The notes beneath the pieces are model-generated. The model did no database searches. It saw only the letters and a list, made by a program, of their open reading frames with translations, and was not told where the DNA came from. Shown here piece by piece: positions 26,064 to 32,425 of a DNA stretch of 64,000 nt; position 1 is the stretch's first letter, and each line of letters begins with the position of its first letter. Both the position numbers and the translations under genes were made by a program. The stretch is from Flavobacterium turcicum (GTDB lineage: Bacteria; Bacteroidota; Bacteroidia; Flavobacteriales; Flavobacteriaceae), in contig NZ_JAAOBY010000001.1 of the NCBI RefSeq assembly GCF_011365745.1, positions 248,001-312,000 of the forward strand. Reading direction: 5' to 3'.

Positions 26064-26411
26064 ATGAGCAGCAAATTCATCGACAACCCATTAAATTGCC
26101 CCGTAACCCGCACAATAAGTATCATAGGAGGTAAATGGAAGCCCATCATACTAAACTGTATTGGAGATAGGACAATTCGATTTGGGAAACTAAACCAAAT
26201 CATACCATCGATTTCAAATAAAGTATTATCTGGTGAATTGAAAGAATTAGAGCAATATGGATTGATTCATAGAATTGAATTCACTGAAATACCGCCAAGA
26301 GTAGAATATTCTTTAACTAACACTGGCAAGTCGTTACTTCCATTATTACACGAACTTGCTAATTGGGGTAGTACTCATACTGCTAAAAAGATCATTAAAG
26401 AATTTACTTGA
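26064..26411 (+). CDS. HxlR-family winged-helix transcriptional regulator
   Basis: A 115-residue regulator with the classic HxlR layout: CPVTRTISIIGGKWKPIIL (residues ~13-31), RFGKLNQIIPSISNKVLSGELKELEQYGLI (recognition helix region) and RVEYSLTNTGKSLLPLL. The N-terminal Cys could be redox-active, as in some family members. It probably controls the divergent secreted protein gene. Confidence 0.9.
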   Translation: MSSKFIDNPLNCPVTRTISIIGGKWKPIILNCIGDRTIRFGKLNQIIPSISNKVLSGELKELEQYGLIHRIEFTEIPPRVEYSLTNTGKSLLPLLHELANWGSTHTAKKIIKEFT

Positions 26412-26472
26412 TTTTTAGAAAGATACAGCCAAAACCCACTGATAACCAAAAAAGCCACTCAATTTCTTGAAT

Positions 26473-26579
26473 GGCTTTCTAAAAGCTCCTCCGCCGCGGC
26501 GGACTCGAACCAAGGCCCGAAAAAGTTTAAACCAAAAAAAAGACCATCATTGCTGATAGTCTTTTTAAAAAAGCTCCCC
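26473..26579. repeat. tRNA 3'-end-like direct repeat, copy 3 (~107 bp)
   Basis: Same structure as copy 2: a tail of a hairpin (GGCTTTCTAAAA), the T-arm/acceptor core (26485-26515), the GCAA-loop terminator (26533-26570), then GCTCCCC, which here is the real 3' end of tRNA-Asn. Another hairpin (about 26448-26480) precedes it. Confidence 0.8.
26533..26570 (-). terminator. tRNA-Asn terminator
   Basis: Minus strand: AAGACTATCA, loop GCAA, TGATGGTCTT, T-run. A 10-bp stem with one G-T pair, directly after the tRNA-Asn 3' end. Copied in the other repeat units. Confidence 0.8.
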
Positions 26580-26647
26580 CTCTTGGGCTCGAACCAAGGA
26601 CCCTCTGATTAACAGTCAGATGCTCTAACCAACTGAGCTAAGGAGGA
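26574..26647 (-). tRNA. tRNA-Asn(GTT)
   Basis: A 74-base cloverleaf on the minus strand: acceptor TCCTCCT pairing with AGGGGGA (one G-T), D-arm TTAGCTCAGTTGGTTAGAGC, anticodon arm CTGACTGTTAATCAG with anticodon GTT, T-arm CTTGGTTCGAGCCCAAG, discriminator G. CCA is not encoded. Three partial 3'-end copies lie downstream. Confidence 0.95.
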
Positions 26648-26784
26648 AACTGTATATTTTAATTTTTTTAAAGAACGTCTTTTTTATTTGCTTTTGAACA
26701 ACTCTGTTTGTTTGTCTAAGCGGTTGCAAAGATAGGCTATCATTTGGTTTCTGCAAATAAATTTCAAACTTTTTTTCATTTTTT

Positions 26785-28128
26785 TTACTTGCCGATGATC
26801 GCTTTGTAAATGTCGTTTCCGTTAGCAAATAGTAAGAGTGTGATAAGTAAAACAAAACCAACCATTTGTGCATTCTCTAGGAATTTATCGCTAGGTTTTT
26901 TGCCTGAAACAATTTCGTACAATAAAAACATCACATGACCTCCATCAAGTGCCGGAATTGGCAAAAGGTTCATTACTCCGAGCATTATTGACAATAAAGC
27001 GGTGATATTCCAGAATACTTCCCAGCTCCAAGTTTTAGGAAAAATATCAAAAATAGCCTTGAATCCGCCTACTTGTTTGTATGCGCCCGTGCTTGGACTA
27101 AAAATCATTTTTAATTGTTTACCATAGCCAACTAGCTGGTCTTTTCCTTTGGTGATTCCTACCGGGATAGATTCGGCAAAACTAAATTGTTGCTTACTTA
27201 CTTTATAGTAGCCTAGTTTTTCTAGCGATTCCATACCCAAACGACCAATTCCAATACCAAGTTTTCCATCAGCCGATATTACAACCGGTAATTTTAATTC
27301 CTTCTCTTCACGAAGTATTGTAGCGGTTACAGTTTTATTTTTGTTGTTTTCAAGAACGGTTTTGGCTTGATCAAAATATTTAGTAGGCGTACCGTTAATA
27401 GCAAGAACAATATCTTTTGGTTGTAAATTGGTGTTTTTTGATCCCTCTGAAATTGCACCAACAACAAATGGCATTCTGATATCTAATAAAACTCCTTTTT
27501 CTACTTTGTCAAGTTGATCTACAAAATCAATAGGAAGCTTTACAGTAGTATCAGCACCATTGCGGTGTAAAACAACTTCTTTTGCGGTAAGCACTTTTAG
27601 GGTTAATTCTTTATCGAATTTTTCGATATTTTCTCCATCCACAGCTTTTATTTGATCTCCGGTGCGGAAACCAATTTTTTGCAGGACCGTATTTTCTACC
27701 AGCATTCCATCCTTCAAGTCTTTGTTAGCAATATAAACGTCGCCGTAAACATACGCCATTCCTATATATATGATGAAAGCCAAAATAAAATTGACCGTTA
27801 CACCACCCAACATGATGATCAAACGTTGCCAAGCTGGTTTCGATCTAAATTCCCAAGGCTGTGGAGGCAAAGCCATTTGTTCTTTGTCCATGCTTTCATC
27901 AATCATCCCGGAGATTTTCACGTAACCACCTAGTGGCAACCACCCGATACCGTATTCGGTTTCGCCAATTTTCTTTTTGATAAGAGAATATTTTACATCA
28001 AAAAACAAATAGAATTTTTCGACTCTGGTTTTAAATAATTTGGCAGGAATGAAATGTCCTAATTCGTGAAGTACAATCAGTAATGATAGACTCAATAAAA
28101 ATTGAGAAAGCTTGATAACTATGTCCAT
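26785..28128 (-). CDS. rseP: RIP metalloprotease RseP (site-2 protease)
   Basis: A 447-residue inner-membrane zinc protease that cleaves membrane-bound substrates such as anti-sigma factors. The HExxH motif is in VLHELGHF (H21, E22, H25) in the first membrane helix. Two PDZ-like domains occupy residues ~130-310 (GFRTGDQIKAVDGENI, NLQPKDIVLAINGTPT). The third zinc ligand is in NLLPIPALDGGHV near residue 395, followed by the last helix. All family landmarks are present. Confidence 0.95.
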   Translation of the reverse strand: MDIVIKLSQFLLSLSLLIVLHELGHFIPAKLFKTRVEKFYLFFDVKYSLIKKKIGETEYGIGWLPLGGYVKISGMIDESMDKEQMALPPQPWEFRSKPAWQRLIIMLGGVTVNFILAFIIYIGMAYVYGDVYIANKDLKDGMLVENTVLQKIGFRTGDQIKAVDGENIEKFDKELTLKVLTAKEVVLHRNGADTTVKLPIDFVDQLDKVEKGVLLDIRMPFVVGAISEGSKNTNLQPKDIVLAINGTPTKYFDQAKTVLENNKNKTVTATILREEKELKLPVVISADGKLGIGIGRLGMESLEKLGYYKVSKQQFSFAESIPVGITKGKDQLVGYGKQLKMIFSPSTGAYKQVGGFKAIFDIFPKTWSWEVFWNITALLSIMLGVMNLLPIPALDGGHVMFLLYEIVSGKKPSDKFLENAQMVGFVLLITLLLFANGNDIYKAIIGK

Positions 28129-28156
28129 TTTAAATTTTTAGTTCTTTTATAACTCA

Positions 28157-28190
28157 CAAAAGTAAGGTTTTCTGTTTGTATATTTTACAA
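28157..28190 (-). promoter_or_regulatory. candidate rseP promoter
   Basis: On the minus strand a TACTTTTG (-7 type TAnnTTTG; plus-strand 28157-28164) with TTG about 23 bases upstream (plus 28188-28190). It is 29 bases before the rseP start. Spacing is at the long end of the Bacteroidetes range. Confidence 0.45.
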
Positions 28191-28320
28191 TATTTATACC
28201 ATCGCTTTTTAAAAGTTTGTTAATTATCAAAAATTCAATTCCTATTTTGGTAATAGAGCCTTAACTTTACTTTTTTGGAAACTTATTAAAGTGTTTCTTT
28301 CATTTTAAATTTAATTCAGC

Positions 28321-29388
28321 ATGACATCAGCATTATTTTCTCCATTAACAATAAAAAGTATCACCTTAAAAAACCGTTTGGCTATTTCACCCATGTGCCA
28401 ATATTCTGCCGTAGATGGCTTTGCAAACGATTGGCATTTGGTACACCTAGGAAGCCGTGCCAGTGGTGGCGCAGCTTTGATTATTCAAGAAGCTACTTCG
28501 GTATCGCCAGAAGGACGCATTTCGCCAGAAGATTTGGGACTTTGGAAAGACGAGCAAATCGAGAAAATGCAGCAAATAAACCGTTTTATTATCAGTCAAA
28601 ATTCAGTTCCTGGCATTCAGTTAGCTCATGCCGGACGTAAAGCTAGTGCTGCTTCGCCATGGAACGGTGGTCGAAAAGTAGCTGTCGAAAAGGGTGGTTG
28701 GAATACCGTCGCGCCAAGTGCAATTCCGTTCTACGATACGGATCCTGCGCCTGTAGCACTTGATTTAAATGGGATTCAAAAAGTGATAACTGATTTCAAG
28801 TCGGCCACAAAAAGAGCGGTTCAAGCGGGTTTTCAGGTGATGGAAATTCATGCTGCTCACGGATATTTAATGCATCAATTTTTATCGCCTTTGTCAAATA
28901 CTCGAACAGATGCATACGGTGGTAGTTTCGAAAATAGAATCCGATTCACACTCGAAATAGTAGCAGCAGTGCAAGCCGAATGGCCGGAGAATTTACCTTT
29001 GTTCGTTCGAATTTCAGCTACTGATTGGGCTGAAGGCGGTTGGAATTTACAAGAGTCGATTGCTTTATCAAAAATATTAAAAGAAAAAGGAGTCGATTTA
29101 ATTGACGCTTCTTCTGGCGGAGCGGTAACGCAGCAGCAAATTCCTGTTGGTCCGAATTACCAAGTTCCTTTTGCGGAAAGCATAAAAAAAGAAGTAGGCA
29201 TTTTAACAGGAGCAGTTGGTTTAATCACCGAAGCAGCTCAAGCGGAAGAAATTGTTTCCTCTGGAAAAGCCGATTTGGTTTTGGTAGCGCGTGAATCATT
29301 GAGAGACCCTAATTTGGGATTGACATTTGCACACGATTTAAATGCAGAAATTGCTTGGCCTAAACAATACGAGCGAGCTAAACTTTAG
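28321..29388 (+). CDS. NADPH dehydrogenase of the old yellow enzyme family (YqjM-like)
   Basis: A 355-residue FMN-dependent ene-reductase. Features of the YqjM/NamA subgroup: LKNRLAISPMCQYSA (with the Cys that tunes FMN), HLVHLGSRASGGAALIIQEATSV, QLAHAGRKA, EIHAAHGYLMHQFLSPLSNTRTDAYGGSFENR (catalytic His pair) and DLVLVARESLRDP. Cytoplasmic. It probably reduces electrophilic alkenes; the natural substrate is unknown. It has its own start region and is followed by an inverted repeat rather than a classical terminator. Confidence 0.92.
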   Translation: MTSALFSPLTIKSITLKNRLAISPMCQYSAVDGFANDWHLVHLGSRASGGAALIIQEATSVSPEGRISPEDLGLWKDEQIEKMQQINRFIISQNSVPGIQLAHAGRKASAASPWNGGRKVAVEKGGWNTVAPSAIPFYDTDPAPVALDLNGIQKVITDFKSATKRAVQAGFQVMEIHAAHGYLMHQFLSPLSNTRTDAYGGSFENRIRFTLEIVAAVQAEWPENLPLFVRISATDWAEGGWNLQESIALSKILKEKGVDLIDASSGGAVTQQQIPVGPNYQVPFAESIKKEVGILTGAVGLITEAAQAEEIVSSGKADLVLVARESLRDPNLGLTFAHDLNAEIAWPKQYERAKL

Positions 29389-29394
29389 GTTTTG

Positions 29395-29507
29395 TAAACA
29401 TATAAGTCACGTAAGTTTTCTTTTTTTTAAACTATTTAGGCATTAGTTAAAATAAAGGCTGTTGCTACCTTTACAAATCTTAAAAACTGATATGACTTAT
29501 ATGTTTA
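29395..29507. repeat. 15-bp perfect inverted repeat around an 83-base spacer
   Basis: TAAACATATAAGTCA (29395-29409) and TGACTTATATGTTTA (29493-29507) are exact inverses. They fill the gap between the OYE and oxidoreductase genes; the spacer has no gene. The AT-rich units suggest one more member of the intergenic palindrome class in this window. Confidence 0.65.
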
Positions 29508-29540
29508 AAATGAACATGTCACAAATTTGAAACTTATTTT

Positions 29541-30581
29541 ATGCAAAAAATAAAAACCGCATTACTCTCCTACGGAATGTCAGGAAAAGTATTTCATGCT
29601 CCATTTATAACCAATCATCTTGGATTTGAATTGCTGGGCTCGTGGGAACGCAGTAAAAAGTTAATTCAATTGGATTTTCCAGCGGTAAAAAGTTATCCTA
29701 CGCTCGAAGCTGTTTTACAAGATGAGGTTGATTTAGTAATCGTCAATACACCTGTTGCAACGCATTACGAGTTTGCCAAACAAGTTTTATTAGCCGGAAA
29801 ACATGCCATTGTCGAGAAAGCTTTTACTACAACAGTTGCGCAAGCACAAGAATTGGCCCAAATTGCTCAAGAAAAAGGGGTGAAATTGGCCGTTTTTCAA
29901 AACCGCCGTTGGGATAGCGATTTCAAAACAGTTCAAAAAATAGTGCAAGAAGGACTTTTGGGCGAAATTGTAGAAGCCGAATTCCATTTTGATCGTTACA
30001 ATCCTCTATTAAGTCCTAAGCAACATAAAGAAACCACTAATGATGGTGCCGGAATTCTAAAAGATTTGGGTCCACACTTAATAGATCAAGCATTGTGTTT
30101 GTTCGGAATGCCAACAGCTGTTTTTGCTGATGTTCGAATTACGCGAGCAAATTCATTGGTTGATGATTGTATTGATATTCTTTTGTATTACAATTCATTT
30201 AGAGTGCGTTTGAAAGCTGGTTTTTTTGTCCGCGAAGCCGTTCAGTCATTTATTGTTCATGGCAAAAAAGGTTCGTTTTTAAAAACTCGTGCCGATGTAC
30301 AAGAAGATAATTTGAAACTTGGCATGCAGCCTAACACAGCAACTTGGGGTACAGAGCCGGAATCGCAACAAGGTTTTTTACACACTGAAGTTGATGGAAT
30401 TTTGAAAAAAGAATTCGTACCCACACAACAAGGTAATTACATGGCGTTTTTTGATGGTGTCTATCATTCAATTACAAACAATACCGTTGAGCTTGTAACG
30501 GGCCAAGATGGTGTCCACGTAATGCAAATTATCGAGGCAGCTTTGCAAAGTAGCGCTGCGCAAAAAGTAATTTCACTTTAA
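29541..30581 (+). CDS. Gfo/Idh/MocA family oxidoreductase
   Basis: A 346-residue NAD(P)-dependent oxidoreductase. The N-terminal Rossmann domain (residues 1-120) shows KTALLSYGMSGKVFHAPFI (dinucleotide binding), DLVIVNTPVATHYEFAKQVL and GKHAIVEKAFTTT, where the EK motif Lys is the family's catalytic lysine. The C-terminal alpha/beta domain contains GAGILKDLGPHLIDQAL (catalytic His region). The sugar or polyol substrate cannot be told. Monocistronic by spacing. Confidence 0.92.
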   Translation: MQKIKTALLSYGMSGKVFHAPFITNHLGFELLGSWERSKKLIQLDFPAVKSYPTLEAVLQDEVDLVIVNTPVATHYEFAKQVLLAGKHAIVEKAFTTTVAQAQELAQIAQEKGVKLAVFQNRRWDSDFKTVQKIVQEGLLGEIVEAEFHFDRYNPLLSPKQHKETTNDGAGILKDLGPHLIDQALCLFGMPTAVFADVRITRANSLVDDCIDILLYYNSFRVRLKAGFFVREAVQSFIVHGKKGSFLKTRADVQEDNLKLGMQPNTATWGTEPESQQGFLHTEVDGILKKEFVPTQQGNYMAFFDGVYHSITNNTVELVTGQDGVHVMQIIEAALQSSAAQKVISL

Positions 30582-30657
30582 AGTAGCCTTCAAAACAATG
30601 GTTTGCTAATAGCTATTTATAAACAATAACGTTGTATTTATTGGTATTAGTGTTGTA

Positions 30658-30689
30658 TTGACACAATCAATAGTTGGATTTTGTAATTT
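30658..30689 (+). promoter_or_regulatory. Bacteroidetes-type promoter of the MFS gene
   Basis: TTG (30658-30660), 21 bases, TAATTTTG (30682-30689), a good match to TTG-N19-21-TAnnTTTG. Transcription would begin near 30697, so the MFS start should lie downstream of that point. Confidence 0.6.
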
Positions 30690-30717
30690 TGCACCTCTAA
30701 TTACTAAATTCATTATT

Positions 30718-31929
30718 TTGATTGTGCTCAACTTTTTAAACAGGTCTCGTACCAAAGCCAAATTCAAAAAATCATATAAAGATGTCAAAATCTCGTATTT
30801 AAACCGCATTCGTTGGGCGGTTTCTATGTTTTATTTTGGCATGGGTTTGTCTTTTGCTACTTGGGCAAGCCGTATTCCAGACATTAAAACCGCTTTACAT
30901 TTAAGTGAAGGTGATTTGGGGAGTATTCTTTTTGCCTTACCTATGGGGCAATTGGTAGTCATGCCGTTCTCAGGCCAATTGGTTACTCGTTTTGGGAGTC
31001 ACAAAGTTTTGGTATTTTCTCTTTTTATGTATGTGCTCAGCTTAACCAATTTGGGTTTGGCTACCGCGGCTTGGCAATTATCGCTTGGTTTGTTTGTGTT
31101 TGGTATCTTCGGAAATCTCTCTAACATTGCTGTAAATACGCAAGGCGTTTATACCGAAGTTTTATTCAAAAAAACCATCATGAGCTCCTTTCATGGTATG
31201 TGGAGTTTTGCCGGTTTTACAGGTGCTTTGGTAGGTTTAGGCATGCTCGCTTTTAAACTATCTCCGTATGCTCATTTTCTTATTGTAGGTGCTTTAGTGC
31301 TTTTATTAATGGTTTTCAATTACAAATTTTTAATCAAAGCCAAAGAAACTGCCAAAGCCGCCAAGAAAAAATTATTCTCAAAACCTGATCCTACCTTGAT
31401 ATGGCTCGGCGTGATTGGTTTTTGCTGTATGGCCAGCGAGGGAGTCATGTTTGACTGGAGCGGAGTCTATTTTAAAGATGTCATAAAAGCACCCGGCGCA
31501 TTAGTAATTTTGGGCTACACCTCGTTTATGATCATGATGGCCAGCGGACGCTTTGTTGGTGATAGTTTGATACATAAATTCGGTCGTAAAAAAGTATTAC
31601 AAATTAGCGGAATCATGATTTCTACCGGGCTTTTTACAGCCGTATTTTTCCCTTTTGTTATTCCTTCAACTATTGCATTCATGTTTGTTGGTTTAGGAGT
31701 TTCAACCATTGTTCCTACTGTTTATAGCGTAGCGGGCAAAACGCCTAATGTAGCGCCAAGTGTCGCTTTAACCACTGTTTCAAGCGTTAGTTTCCTAGGA
31801 TTTTTGATGGGTCCGCCTATTATTGGTTACATCGCTGAGCTGTCAAGTCTGCGTTTTTCTTTCGCTTTTATTGGTGTTTTCGGACTGCTAATTACACTTA
31901 TGGTTTCCAGAATCAAAGCCATTGCATAA
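30718..31929 (+). CDS. MFS transporter (YbjJ/FucP-like), start uncertain
   Basis: About 12 membrane helices. The recognisable family start is in IRWAVSMFYFGMGLSFATWASRIPDIKTALHLSEGDLG, followed by the loop LVTRFGSHKVL and a second half beginning TLIWLGVIGFCCMASEGVMFDWSGVYFKD. This resembles the YbjJ-type subfamily often linked to sugar or nucleoside transport. The start is unclear: TTG 30718 is the first in-frame candidate after the promoter, ATG 30826 would cut into helix 1. An out-of-frame ATG at 30782 begins MSKSRI and then hits a stop; adding one T to the T-run at 30798-30800 would give MSKSRILNRIRWAV in frame. Confidence 0.8.
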   Translation: MIVLNFLNRSRTKAKFKKSYKDVKISYLNRIRWAVSMFYFGMGLSFATWASRIPDIKTALHLSEGDLGSILFALPMGQLVVMPFSGQLVTRFGSHKVLVFSLFMYVLSLTNLGLATAAWQLSLGLFVFGIFGNLSNIAVNTQGVYTEVLFKKTIMSSFHGMWSFAGFTGALVGLGMLAFKLSPYAHFLIVGALVLLLMVFNYKFLIKAKETAKAAKKKLFSKPDPTLIWLGVIGFCCMASEGVMFDWSGVYFKDVIKAPGALVILGYTSFMIMMASGRFVGDSLIHKFGRKKVLQISGIMISTGLFTAVFFPFVIPSTIAFMFVGLGVSTIVPTVYSVAGKTPNVAPSVALTTVSSVSFLGFLMGPPIIGYIAELSSLRFSFAFIGVFGLLITLMVSRIKAIA

Positions 31930-31939
31930 TTTTTTTAGG

Positions 31940-32085
31940 AGCAGTCAGGCTGTTTTCAGTAGCTATCTATTCCCGCTCTTAGCCGTATCTTTTTTATAAA
32001 CGCACTCGAGTAGTGCTAAAACGCCAGAAATACTAGTGTTTATAAAAAAGGATACCTGCTGCGATCGGGGCTATGCTAGTCGTAT
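31940..32085. repeat. REP-like palindromic element, copy A
   Basis: GTCAGGCTGTT leader, then arms CTTTTTTATAAAC (from 31989) and GTTTATAAAAAAG (to 32050) around a ~30-base loop, then GGATACCTGCTGCGATC. The order GTCAGGCTGTT / GCTAT / C-T-run hairpin / A-run GGATnCC matches the element at 41017-41090. No coding potential. With the leader below it accounts for most of the 496-base gap between the MFS and TonB receptor genes; I see no gene in 32086-32290. Confidence 0.6.
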
Positions 32086-32297
32086 TCCTTTTTCTCACAC
32101 GTCTCATTTTTTTTTAAAAAGAAAATACTGCTATTTTTTTCAAAAAAAGGAACAACCAATAAATTTTTTTATTATTTTTAACATAATAATTCGTTCGAAT
32201 AGTTTTTAAGTGCCTGAAATTCAAATACCATTCATCAGCCTTAAGCTTTAAGATTTATACCACTTTTCCAAAATTTATTTTTTAATTCTAACACGAA

Positions 32298-32365
32298 ATA
32301 CCCGCAAAAAAGTGGGTATAAAGCCTGCTTGTTGTTCAACCTTAAGTCATAACTTTTGGTTGAAC
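32298..32365 (+). promoter_or_regulatory. structured leader upstream of the TonB receptor
   Basis: Two hairpins precede the receptor gene: ATACCC (32298-32303) with GGGTAT (32314-32319), and GTTCAACC (32334-32341) with GGTTGAAC (32358-32365), followed by GCATGC. It does not match a riboswitch core I know (no cobalamin or TPP box). It could be an attenuator or sRNA target in the 5' untranslated region. Confidence 0.35.
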
Positions 32366-32425
32366 TTTGGGCATGCTGGTTTAAAAAAATATTTTTTGTT
32401 GATGTAAAAATCTAATGCATTGGAT

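Noticed and set aside
22121-26647. A complete prophage or integrative element
   Set aside because: No integrase, transposase, replication or structural gene is visible. Only attachment-like repeats and cargo remain.
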